Below are positions 38,731-50,078 of a stretch of DNA of 64,000 nucleotides, one piece after another. How positions within the stretch are numbered: position 1 is the stretch's first letter; every line of letters begins with the position of its first letter. The translations under genes were made by a program, and so were the position numbers. The DNA lies in the NCBI GenBank assembly GCA_030158725.1, contig JAOASJ010000034.1:1-64000 (forward strand). Direction: 5' to 3'. The notes beneath the pieces were generated by a model. The model was not told where the DNA came from. It worked only from the letters and a program-made list of their open reading frames with translations, and searched no databases. Source of the DNA: Bacteroidia bacterium (lineage in GTDB: Bacteria; Bacteroidota; Bacteroidia; NS11-12g; UBA955).

Positions 38731-40257
38731 TTATTCCCATTCAATTGTTGCTGGCGGTTTTGAACTTATGTCATAAACCACTCTATTAATCCCTTTTACA
38801 CGATTAATTATTTTATTGCTGATGTCTGCCAAAATTTCATAGGGAATATGCACCCAATCAGCTGTCATTCCATCCAAAGATGAAACAGCGCGAAGAGCTA
38901 TTACATATTCATAAGTTCTCTCATCACCCATTACACCAACACTTTTAACTGGAAGGAAAATTGCACCAGCTTGCCAGATTTTATCATACCAACCTGTTTC
39001 GCGCAAAGTGTCTATGTAAATTGCATCTGCTTGTTGTAAAATTCTAACTTTTTCAACGGTAATATCGTCAATAATTCTGATTGCTAAACCTGGTCCTGGG
39101 AAAGGATGTCTGCCCAAAATATTTTTAGGAATATCTAACGCAGCACCTACTCGTCTCACTTCATCTTTAAAAAGCGATCTAAGAGGCTCTACAATTTTCA
39201 TTTTCATTTTTTCAGGTAAACCACCCACATTGTGGTGTGATTTTATAGTAGCAGATGGACCTTTTACTGAAACTGATTCAATGACATCAGGGTAAATTGT
39301 ACCTTGTGCCAACCATTGTGCACCGTCAATTTTATGAGACTCTTGGTCAAATACTTCAACGAAAACACGACCAATAGCTTTTCTTTTTAATTCAGGATCA
39401 TATAGACCAGCCAATGCATCGTAAAATTGTTGTGAAGCATCGACACCAATAACATTTAAATCCATTTGTCTGTATGCTTCCAAAACTTCTTGGAATTCAT
39501 TTTGTCTTAGCAAACCATTGTCAATAAAAATACAATATAGGTTTTTACCAATAGCCTTATGCAACAGAGCTGCGGCAACGCTGCTATCAACTCCACCTGA
39601 CAATCCAAGTATCACACGGTCATCTCCAATTTGTTTTTTTAGTTGTTCTACGGTCTCATGAATAAAATTATCAGGATTCCAATCTTGTTTGCAACCACAG
39701 ATGTCAACGACAAAATTGCTCAATAGTTTTAACCCTTCTGTGCTATGGGTAACTTCAGGGTGAAATTGAATACAATAGGTTTCTGAATCATTTAAACGGT
39801 ATGCTGCATTGCTTATAGAATCAGTACCAGCCAATAATTCAGCATTGCTTGGTAAATCCATAATAGTATCAGCATGGCTCATCCACATTTGTGTAGGAGA
39901 GCTAAGACCTTTTAACAATTTTGATTCATTTTTAATGTGCAACATTGAACGGCCATATTCTCTATGGTCACTTGCTGCAACTTTACCACCTAGGTTTTGA
40001 GCTATATACTGTGCACCATAGCAAACACCTAAAACAGGATATTTGCCAATAAATTGGTCTAAATCGATTTTAGGACATTCTGGATCTCTAACAGAAGCTG
40101 GGCTGCCACTTAGAATTACGCCTTTAACACCTTCAGATATTTCACCGATATTGTTATAAGGATGAATTTCGCAGTAAACATTTAGCTCTCTTACTCGTCT
40201 TGCTATTAGTTGGGTATATTGAGAACCAAAATCTAGAATTAATATTTGCTCTTGCAT
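38731..40257 (-). CDS. guaA: GMP synthase (glutamine-hydrolysing)
   Basis: [69 protein letters not shown]-terminus. Confidence 0.98.
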   Translation of the reverse strand: MQEQILILDFGSQYTQLIARRVRELNVYCEIHPYNNIGEISEGVKGVILSGSPASVRDPECPKIDLDQFIGKYPVLGVCYGAQYIAQNLGGKVAASDHREYGRSMLHIKNESKLLKGLSSPTQMWMSHADTIMDLPSNAELLAGTDSISNAAYRLNDSETYCIQFHPEVTHSTEGLKLLSNFVVDICGCKQDWNPDNFIHETVEQLKKQIGDDRVILGLSGGVDSSVAAALLHKAIGKNLYCIFIDNGLLRQNEFQEVLEAYRQMDLNVIGVDASQQFYDALAGLYDPELKRKAIGRVFVEVFDQESHKIDGAQWLAQGTIYPDVIESVSVKGPSATIKSHHNVGGLPEKMKMKIVEPLRSLFKDEVRRVGAALDIPKNILGRHPFPGPGLAIRIIDDITVEKVRILQQADAIYIDTLRETGWYDKIWQAGAIFLPVKSVGVMGDERTYEYVIALRAVSSLDGMTADWVHIPYEILADISNKIINRVKGINRVVYDISSKPPATIEWE

Positions 40258-40339
40258 GGGATAAACGGGTACAAAAATAAAGATTTTTAGCCGATTAGAA
40301 GGTATCGATTTAAAGAAAAAAAGAGAATTTAATCCAATA

Positions 40340-40367
40340 AAAAAAGGGGCTTAATAGCCCCTTTTTA
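40340..40367 (-). terminator. Intrinsic terminator downstream of gyrB
   Basis: AAAAAGGGGCT-TAATA-GCCCCTTTTT between gyrB and guaA; T-run when read on the minus strand. Confidence 0.8.
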
Positions 40368-40385
40368 ACAAAAGTATATTTGCGA

Positions 40386-42347
<1,962 letters not shown>

Positions 42348-42478
42348 TTAATTTAAAGGGTAAAAATACACTTTTTTTTCGGCATAATCTAATGCTGTAC
42401 GCAAATATTTCCACAGTTTTTCAGCAATAAAAAACCATTAAAACCGACCTAAAAAATTAAAATTAAATTGTTTCGAAA

Positions 42479-43420
42479 TTACTTTAATCCGTAATTCAAC
42501 AAAGATGCCACTACATTGGCCATTTTATCTCCTTCTTGATCAAGACTAGGATTAATCTCTGTAATTTCAAATGCGACCAATTTAGGATGATTCAAGAAGG
42601 ATTTAAACACAGCTTCCGCTTCTACAAAACTAAGTCCATCTGGTGAAGTTGTTCCAGTACCAATAGAAATACTTGGATCCATTGAATCAACATCAAAAGA
42701 CACATAAATCAAATCGCATGGCTCCAAATGCTTTAAGGCATTATTTATTGCATAAAAAATCCCGTGTTCCTTAATGTCATGGGGCTCAAAGGTTTTAATA
42801 CCAAATTCTTCAATCAGTCCCCACTCCTCTTTTTCTGCATCTCTTATTCCAATAAAAACAATGTCTTCTGGTTTAATTTTAGGCGCAATAGATTTACTAC
42901 CAATACTTTTCAATCTGTTCCATGCCTCAGACTCTTGTTCAGAAATCTGATTTTTTTGAAACTTCATATTGTCTGTACTTATCAATGCTGCCAATGGCAT
43001 TCCATGCATATTACCCGAAGGCGTGGTGTATGGTGAATGTAGGTCAGCATGGGCATCAACCCAAATCACCCCAATTCGTTTGTCAGGATAGGCATTCTTA
43101 ACGCCGCTTATCCCTCCTATCGCATTGCTGTGGTCGCCCGACAATATCAAAGGAAACTTATTTTGACTTAATTGATTTTCAATTTCAGAATTAAGCAAAT
43201 TAGAGGCTTTCTCTATTTCAAATATGTGTTTACAAAAAGGCGTGTTTGATTCACCTATCGAATTTGAATTGTTATTGAGAAGAATTGGTGATTCAAATTC
43301 AAGATCAAGTTGTTTTAAGGCATCTAGTAAAGCCAATGGCCCCTCGGATGCTCCGATTTTTCCTGCTCCAATTTCAAAATTAGAAACAACAACCTGTATT
43401 TTTTGATTTTTAATTGCCAT
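42479..43420 (-). CDS. rocF: Arginase/agmatinase family protein
   Basis: SGDHSNAIGGISG, VIWVDAHADLHSP, YVSFDVDSMDPSISIGTGTTSPDGLS; start taken at the ATG at 43420 (ORF opens at 43456). Confidence 0.88.
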   Translation of the reverse strand: MAIKNQKIQVVVSNFEIGAGKIGASEGPLALLDALKQLDLEFESPILLNNNSNSIGESNTPFCKHIFEIEKASNLLNSEIENQLSQNKFPLILSGDHSNAIGGISGVKNAYPDKRIGVIWVDAHADLHSPYTTPSGNMHGMPLAALISTDNMKFQKNQISEQESEAWNRLKSIGSKSIAPKIKPEDIVFIGIRDAEKEEWGLIEEFGIKTFEPHDIKEHGIFYAINNALKHLEPCDLIYVSFDVDSMDPSISIGTGTTSPDGLSFVEAEAVFKSFLNHPKLVAFEITEINPSLDQEGDKMANVVASLLNYGLK

Positions 43421-43546
43421 AATTGATGAAACCCTTCTAGCAAAAGTAATAGACAAGAAGTTTGACCGGTTATATGCTAATTAAAAGCACATTAACTTTC
43501 GGGTTTAACACTGCAAGATTACGAAAAATGTTCTATTTAGGCAAAT

Positions 43547-44245
43547 TTAGAGACTGGCATTGAGCACCATGGCACAATATAATCCTGCAGTTTCTGTTCT
43601 CAGGCGGTTATTCCCCAAAGATATAGCGCGCACCTTTGCCTGGTAAAAGTTTTGAATTTCAGCATTTGAAAAGTCCCCTTCAGGACCAATTAATATTGAA
43701 ATTTCCTTGGTTTTATCCATTCCCTTCAAGGCATCTATTAAACCAAGCTTGGTTTCATCTTCATTGCAATGCGCCAATAAAAATGAGTTGTCAAATTGAA
43801 GTGCATTTAATTTTACCAAAGGATTTATTTTGGGTAAATAAAATTGTGAACTTTGCTTAATCGCAGAAAGGGCTATACGCTCTAGTCGGGAAATATTGAT
43901 TCGGTTTTTCTCAGAATGCTCGGTTTCTATGAAGGTTATTTCATCTAATCCGGCCTCTACAGCCTTTTCAAACATCCATTCTATTCTGTCATTTTGCTTG
44001 GTTGGAGCAATATATAAATGAAAATAGTAAGACCTAGACTTATCCTTCTTTTCTCTATTAAGAATTTCTATATGAATCTCTTTGCCTTGAAACTTAAGAA
44101 TTCTGCATGTCGCTAAAGAACCTTGTCCATCAATTACCAGTATCTCATCCCCAATTTGTTTACGTAAAACTTTACAATGTCTGCTTTCTTCTTCGTTTAA
44201 TATGGCCGATTGGCCTTGAAGATTTTCGCAAAAAAACAATTGCAT
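43547..44245 (-). CDS. rsmE: 16S rRNA (uracil1498-N3)-methyltransferase
   Basis: LNEEESRHCKVLRKQIGDEI, IGPEGDFSNAEI, ISLGNNRLRTETAGLYC. Confidence 0.95.
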   Translation of the reverse strand: MQLFFCENLQGQSAILNEEESRHCKVLRKQIGDEILVIDGQGSLATCRILKFQGKEIHIEILNREKKDKSRSYYFHLYIAPTKQNDRIEWMFEKAVEAGLDEITFIETEHSEKNRINISRLERIALSAIKQSSQFYLPKINPLVKLNALQFDNSFLLAHCNEDETKLGLIDALKGMDKTKEISILIGPEGDFSNAEIQNFYQAKVRAISLGNNRLRTETAGLYCAMVLNASL

Positions 44246-44254
44246 GGCTAGGGA

Positions 44255-46096
44255 TTACTTTTTCTTGATGTTTTTACTAGCGTCTTTTGCCTTGGCAATT
44301 TCCTCTAATCTTTTTTGGAAAGCAGATTTTTTATCGTCAACTTTTTTACTCTTAGATTCATGGATCTGCGCTTTCAACTTGTCTTCATCAACAAATTTCT
44401 TAATTGCCCATTGTTGAGTGAAAGTAACAATATTGCTTAAGAAATAATAGTAGGTTAATGCCGCAGCATATTTATTGAAGAAACCTAAGAACAAGATTGG
44501 CATCAAGTAGCTAATGTATTTCATTTGCTCATTCATACCACCTGTAATTTGGTTGTTCATACGGGTGTAAATAAGCGTTGAAATGGTCATCAACAAGGTA
44601 AACAAACTCACGTGATCACCATAAATTGTATCAATGATTGGCAATTTTCCGAAATTCCAGATTGAATCGTAGATTGACAAATCGTCTGCCCACAAGAAAG
44701 CTTGTTGTCTAAATTCAAATGCAGATGGCACAAATTGAAACACTGCTATCAAAATTGGCATCTGAAGTAACATTGGCAAACAACCTCCAAGTGGATTTAC
44801 ACCCGCTTGTTTATACAACTTCAAGTTTTCAACTTGAATGGTTTGCATATCATCTTTGTATTTCTCTTTAATCTCGTCCATCTCTGGCTTTAACAAGCGC
44901 ATTTTGGCTGTAGATTTATACGATTTAAATACAAGAGGCAATAATAAAGTCTTGATAATTAAGGTAAGCAACAATATGATAATACCATAATTGCTTAGGT
45001 AACCTTGCAAGAAATTAAAGATTGGGATGATCATGAAACGGTTCATCCAACCAAATATACCCCAACCCAATGGGATGATTTTGTCCAATCCAATTCCTTG
45101 ATCTTTCAGTGTTTGGTATTGGTTTGGTCCAAAGAAATATTTTATTTTAAAATCTTGATCTCTACCTGCTTCATAAGGCAAGGATAAACTTGCACTCATG
45201 TTTTTTACGTTTTTATTAGAAATTGCATCTTTGGTTGTAACAACACTACCTTTTAAAAATGGCTTCTCTGAATAAATTGAGGTATTGAAAAACTGTTGTT
45301 TTAAACTAACCCATTGAACAGGCTCTTCTAAATTTACAGATTCATTTTTAGTTTCTGAGATGTAATCAGCTGTTTTATCAAAATACTTATAATAAACAGT
45401 TGACTTCTTTTTTTCTTCAACAACTTCGCGTTCTTGTAATGGAAGATCGTTGGTAAACTGCAATGTCATTCCATTGCTGTTTTGGATGATAGCACCCATT
45501 CCATAGGTGTGAATTCTGTGCTCTACATTAAAACCTTTGTCTTCAATTATGTATTCATGTTCGATATAAGCAGAGGCACCGTATGACAAACGGTAAATAA
45601 CGCTGTGTGCATCAGCCTTTGAAATTGTCCAATAAAAATCGTTTGAATTAATTCTTTTCTGATCTGCAGTGAAAAACAAAGCATGTTGGCTATTTGCTTC
45701 ATCTAACAATTTAACTGCTTTTCGGCCATCAGTTTTATAGTTTTTTAATTCTACTTGTTTAATGCAACCACCTTTATTTGAAAAGCTAATTTTTAATTCA
45801 CCATTCTCAATATTTTGTATTTTCTCTTCACCAATTACATTTCCTGAAAATCCACCATATACATTTAAAAGAGCTGCGCTATCTGTTTTTAATAAAGAGG
45901 CTAAACTGTCTTTTTGTTTCTGAGCTACAAGAGCAAGTTGTTCTTGCTTTTTTGTTTCTAGAACTTTTATATTTTGTATAGAGTCAGCCGTACGTTTCTG
46001 CAAAGCCAAGTCTTGAGCACTTGGTTGGTTAATATAGAAATAACCAATTAGAAGAGCGAAAATGAGGCCTAGTCCTATGTATGAATTACGATCCAT
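44255..46096 (-). CDS. yidC: Membrane protein insertase YidC
   Basis: MDRNSYIGLGLIFALLIGYFYINQPS, LLLPLVFKSYKSTAKMRLLKPEMDEIKEKYKDD, KQAGVNPLGGCLPMLLQMPILIAVF. Confidence 0.98.
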   Translation of the reverse strand: MDRNSYIGLGLIFALLIGYFYINQPSAQDLALQKRTADSIQNIKVLETKKQEQLALVAQKQKDSLASLLKTDSAALLNVYGGFSGNVIGEEKIQNIENGELKISFSNKGGCIKQVELKNYKTDGRKAVKLLDEANSQHALFFTADQKRINSNDFYWTISKADAHSVIYRLSYGASAYIEHEYIIEDKGFNVEHRIHTYGMGAIIQNSNGMTLQFTNDLPLQEREVVEEKKKSTVYYKYFDKTADYISETKNESVNLEEPVQWVSLKQQFFNTSIYSEKPFLKGSVVTTKDAISNKNVKNMSASLSLPYEAGRDQDFKIKYFFGPNQYQTLKDQGIGLDKIIPLGWGIFGWMNRFMIIPIFNFLQGYLSNYGIIILLLTLIIKTLLLPLVFKSYKSTAKMRLLKPEMDEIKEKYKDDMQTIQVENLKLYKQAGVNPLGGCLPMLLQMPILIAVFQFVPSAFEFRQQAFLWADDLSIYDSIWNFGKLPIIDTIYGDHVSLFTLLMTISTLIYTRMNNQITGGMNEQMKYISYLMPILFLGFFNKYAAALTYYYFLSNIVTFTQQWAIKKFVDEDKLKAQIHESKSKKVDDKKSAFQKRLEEIAKAKDASKNIKKK

Positions 46097-46125
46097 TGCG
46101 TTTTTATTTGAAAATTTAAGGGCTG

Positions 46126-46133
46126 CAAAGGTA
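46126..46133 (-). promoter_or_regulatory. Candidate -7 element (TACCTTTG) upstream of yidC
   Basis: CAAAGGTA on the + strand, 30 nt upstream of the yidC ATG. Confidence 0.55.
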
Positions 46134-46145
46134 TTGTTTTTTTCT

Positions 46146-46153
46146 TATTTTTG
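46146..46153 (+). promoter_or_regulatory. Candidate -7 element (TATTTTTG) upstream of the OmpA-family gene
   Basis: TAnnTTTG match 25 nt upstream of the ATG at 46178. Confidence 0.5.
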
Positions 46154-46177
46154 AGCGTTGAATAATAAAACTAAACG

Positions 46178-47842
46178 ATGAACGTTTTCCCTAGATTGAT
46201 GAAACATATACTATTCTTGATTTTCATTTTAACTTGTTCATCTTTAGCCTTCGGGCAAAGTGATTGTGTATTGGATGAAGATGGTATCTGTATAGCAAAA
46301 GGGAAAACTAAAAAACTCAATGGCAAAACTTCTTACGGAGCTAAAACCGTTTCATATCTAAGGGTTGATGAATGGCAATTTTTCTCAAACGATGGGCAAA
46401 AAGTATGTGATGCCTTTTATACCATCAGAAGCAATATATCGTATAGAAACGGCGAATGGACCTACTACAACCTCGACAACAATATATTTTTCAAGAGAGT
46501 TTACAGTTTCGGGTCTATTGTAAGCACATTTTTCCTAGACACAGGAACCTTTATCTATGGTTCTGATACATTAATTGCTAAATCAGATTCTTTAGGCAAT
46601 TTATATGTTAACGAAACCAATGGAACTTTGCAAAGCCATTACAAAACCAGTTTAAGTACCTTGTTGAATGGCGACCCTCAAAAGGAAGCTAAAAAGCAAC
46701 TTCAAGCTGAAAAAACCGCTAAATATGAAAACTTCAACGATTCTTTATTCTTATTAAAGTACCCTGCATGCCGAGCCAGTTTAAATGTGAAGAGCATTCC
46801 TGTTACTGTTGACAATAACCTAATATCAAATGGAAACTTTGAATTAAAAAGTGATCAAATGAAAAATGGCCATTATTCGCAAATTGAATACAGCAATGAA
46901 AACTATGCAAAATTTTGGGGTAGTTCAAATGAAACACCTGACATTTATAAAGACAAAGACAATTGCTATGCTGGTTTTCGAGTAATGGGTGTCAATTATG
47001 AATGCTTAAGAAATGAACTTAAAAAGCCTTTAATAGCAGACAAACGATACACCATACAGTTTAAATTGAAACTTAGAAGAGAAAACGCTTATGCATTTAA
47101 TGGGATATCAGTGGTGACTTCTGAAAAAATCATGTTTTTCAAATCAAAGGATGAAGGTCAGGCCCAAGGTGTGGTTATTCAATCGCATCCCAGTATGGTT
47201 CTGGGTTGCAGAGAAACATGGATGACCATTAGCGGTAGTTTTGTAGCCAAAGGAAATGAAAAGTTCATCTATATTGGCAATTTTACAGACAATAAAGATT
47301 TGAAATTATTTCAAGTTTTCAGCACAGACGCTGATTATTTGGGTGAAATTTACTATTTAATTGATGATGTGGTATTGATAGAGGAAGCGGAAGGCGTTAC
47401 CTACCCTTGTAACACCAGAGGTTGTGCTCTAGATACATTTGTAATAGAGAAACCTAAAGTTGTTGTTGAAGAAACCATATACAGCCATCCTAAAATAGGA
47501 CAAAGCATCGTGTTGCGTAATATTAGATTCGCAACTAGCAGTTGGGAAATTTTACCAGAATCATACGAAACCCTTGACAGTATTGTTGAATTCATGCAAA
47601 AGTACCCGAGTATGGTGGTTGAAATTAGTGGCCATACCGACAACCGTGGGAAAGCAAGTTCAAACATTGAATTATCTCAAAACAGAGCTGCATCGATTGT
47701 GAATTTTTTAATTGAAAGTGGCATAGAAGCCGAGCGTATGCAAGCTAAGGGCTATGGACAAGAAATAGCCATTGACAGCAATGACACTGAAACTGGTCGT
47801 TTTAACAACAGAAGGGTGGAATTTAAAATTCTCGAATTGTAG
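46178..47842 (+). CDS. OmpA-family C-terminal domain protein with MORN-like N-terminal region
   Basis: C-terminal VVEISGHTDNRGKASSNIELSQNRAASIVNFLIESGIEAERMQAKGYGQ; N-terminal DEWQFFSNDGQKVCDAFY...YRNGEWTYYN. Confidence 0.88.
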   Translation: MNVFPRLMKHILFLIFILTCSSLAFGQSDCVLDEDGICIAKGKTKKLNGKTSYGAKTVSYLRVDEWQFFSNDGQKVCDAFYTIRSNISYRNGEWTYYNLDNNIFFKRVYSFGSIVSTFFLDTGTFIYGSDTLIAKSDSLGNLYVNETNGTLQSHYKTSLSTLLNGDPQKEAKKQLQAEKTAKYENFNDSLFLLKYPACRASLNVKSIPVTVDNNLISNGNFELKSDQMKNGHYSQIEYSNENYAKFWGSSNETPDIYKDKDNCYAGFRVMGVNYECLRNELKKPLIADKRYTIQFKLKLRRENAYAFNGISVVTSEKIMFFKSKDEGQAQGVVIQSHPSMVLGCRETWMTISGSFVAKGNEKFIYIGNFTDNKDLKLFQVFSTDADYLGEIYYLIDDVVLIEEAEGVTYPCNTRGCALDTFVIEKPKVVVEETIYSHPKIGQSIVLRNIRFATSSWEILPESYETLDSIVEFMQKYPSMVVEISGHTDNRGKASSNIELSQNRAASIVNFLIESGIEAERMQAKGYGQEIAIDSNDTETGRFNNRRVEFKILEL

Positions 47843-47898
47843 CGAATAATCTGCATTGAAATTCATCAAGCTTTAAATATTTTAATTAATATTGCTTA

Positions 47899-49305
47899 AT
47901 GAAAATCACATTCCATGGAGCTGCAAGAACCGTTACTGGTAGCAAGCATTTATTGACTACTGACAAAGGCAAACAAATTTTACTTGATTGTGGTTTGTTT
48001 CAAGGAGAAGGCAAAAACACATTGCCATTAAATTCTCATTGGGGTTTTGAACCTCGTGATATCGACTACGTAATACTCTCTCATGCCCATATTGACCATA
48101 CTGGCTTATTGCCAAAATTATTTAAGGATGGGTTTACCGGAAAAGTATATGCAACAGCTGGCACCATAGGTTTATGTGAAATAATGCTATTAGACAGTGC
48201 ACGTATTCAGGAAAGTGACTTAAAGTATATCAACAAAAGAAAAAAGGAAAAAAGACAAGAACCAATAGAACCATTGTACGATGAAGAAGATGCTAAAAAA
48301 GCACTTGACAACATGATGGAACTGCCATTAAATGGTTCAAAAGTAATTGATGATGAAATTACAGTTAGCACCTTTGAAAGTGGACATATATTGGGTAGTG
48401 TTGCCTTATTTTTAGAAATAAAAAGAGCAGATGGTTCTATTACAACTTTAACTTTCACCGGAGATATTGGCCGTAAAGACGATGCCATTATTAAAGGTCC
48501 AGCAGCATTTCCTCAATCTGATTACATTATTTGTGAAAGTACTTATGGAAACCGTTTACATGCTGTACAGACCGATGTTGAAAGTAAATTATTAGAAGTG
48601 GTTAATGAGACTTGTGTCAAAAATCAAGGTAAAATTATAATCCCGGCTTTTAGTATAGATAGAACTCAAGAAATCATTTATGCGTTAGACCAATTGGCCC
48701 ACGATGGCAAATTGCCTTCGATAGATGTTTTCGTAGACAGTCCACTTTCTGTTAAAGCAACCCGAATCATGTCCAAACACAGAGAGTACTTTAACAAAGA
48801 CATACTTGAATATATCTCCCGTGACGGAAATCCTTTCGACTTCCCTAACCTTCATTATGTTGAGTCTTCAGAAGAATCTAAAAAAATCAATTCTCTTAAA
48901 AAGCCTTGTATTATAATTAGTTCAAGTGGAATGGCCGAAGCTGGCAGAGTAAAGCACCACATTAAAAACAATATAGAAAACCCTAACAATACCATATTGC
49001 TGGTTGGTTATGCCTCTGAATCTTCATTAGCTGGTCACTTAAAGGCGGGCGACGAAGAAGTGAGAATATTTGGTGAGTTTTTCAAAGTGAAAGCAAAAAT
49101 TGAAAGCATGGAAAACTTCAGTGCCCATGCAGACTATAATGAAATGCTTACTTATTTAAAATGTCAAGATGGTGCTAAAACTAAAAAAATGTTCTTGGTA
49201 CATGGAGAAATAGAAACCCAAAAAGAATGGGCAGACAAACTTATCAATGCTGGTTTCTTGAACATTGTTATACCTGAAAAAGGAGAAATATTTATTATCG
49301 ATTAA
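47899..49305 (+). CDS. MBL-fold metallo-hydrolase with beta-CASP / RNA-specificity domain
   Basis: ILLDCGLFQGEGKN, LSHAHIDHTGLLPKL, GHILGSVALF, FTGDIGRKDD, SSGMAEAGRVKHHI, NFSAHADYNEM, LVHGE. Confidence 0.93.
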   Translation: MKITFHGAARTVTGSKHLLTTDKGKQILLDCGLFQGEGKNTLPLNSHWGFEPRDIDYVILSHAHIDHTGLLPKLFKDGFTGKVYATAGTIGLCEIMLLDSARIQESDLKYINKRKKEKRQEPIEPLYDEEDAKKALDNMMELPLNGSKVIDDEITVSTFESGHILGSVALFLEIKRADGSITTLTFTGDIGRKDDAIIKGPAAFPQSDYIICESTYGNRLHAVQTDVESKLLEVVNETCVKNQGKIIIPAFSIDRTQEIIYALDQLAHDGKLPSIDVFVDSPLSVKATRIMSKHREYFNKDILEYISRDGNPFDFPNLHYVESSEESKKINSLKKPCIIISSSGMAEAGRVKHHIKNNIENPNNTILLVGYASESSLAGHLKAGDEEVRIFGEFFKVKAKIESMENFSAHADYNEMLTYLKCQDGAKTKKMFLVHGEIETQKEWADKLINAGFLNIVIPEKGEIFIID

Positions 49306-49306
49306 A

Positions 49307-50071
49307 ATGAACATCAACAAAAAGACCAAGCTCTTTATTATACTCGGAAGCTTTTTTATCACCAATGCTATAGTTGCAGAATTTATAGGAGCCAAAATAT
49401 TTTCTTTAGAAAACACCCTTGGTTTTAAAGCCTTTGACCTTTCTATCCTAGGATTTGACCACCTTTCATTTCAACTAACTTGCGGTGTTTTGCTTTGGCC
49501 AGTTGTGTTTGTAATGACCGATATTATAAATGAATACTACGGCAAAAAAGGTGTACAGTTGCTCAGCTTTATTGCTGCAGGAATGATTGCCTATGCATTT
49601 ATCATGGTATATCTTTCTATGGGTTCTACTCCCGCGGAATGGTGGATACACAGCGGCGAGAAAAATTCAATTAGCAACATGCAAAATGCATTTACAGCGG
49701 TATTTGGCCAAGGTCTATGGATTATTGTTGGGTCATTGTTCGCATTCCTAATTGGACAATTGATTGATGTTTGGGTTTTTCATTTAATTAAAACCAGTTC
49801 GGGAGACAAATATCTTTGGTTGAGAAGCACAGGTTCAACTTTAGTCTCTCAATTAATTGACAGTTTCGTAGTGTTATTTATTGCTTTTTACATAGGTAAC
49901 GATTGGACTCTAAAGCAAGTATTGGCAATTGGTTTAATGAACTACATATACAAATTTACTGTTGCATTGCTTATTACTCCGGCATTGTATATTTTGCACA
50001 ATGCGATAGATAAATATTTGGGCGACGAAGCATCTGAAAAGATGATACACGATGCAGACAAGCAATATTAA
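49307..50071 (+). CDS. Queuosine precursor transporter (YhhQ/DUF165 family)
   Basis: FFITNAIVAEFIGAKIF, PVVFVMTDIINEYYGKKGVQ, FLIGQLIDVWVFH, STLVSQLIDSFVVLFIAF; start at the ATG at 49307. Confidence 0.92.
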   Translation: MNINKKTKLFIILGSFFITNAIVAEFIGAKIFSLENTLGFKAFDLSILGFDHLSFQLTCGVLLWPVVFVMTDIINEYYGKKGVQLLSFIAAGMIAYAFIMVYLSMGSTPAEWWIHSGEKNSISNMQNAFTAVFGQGLWIIVGSLFAFLIGQLIDVWVFHLIKTSSGDKYLWLRSTGSTLVSQLIDSFVVLFIAFYIGNDWTLKQVLAIGLMNYIYKFTVALLITPALYILHNAIDKYLGDEASEKMIHDADKQY

Positions 50072-50078
50072 TTGCTAA

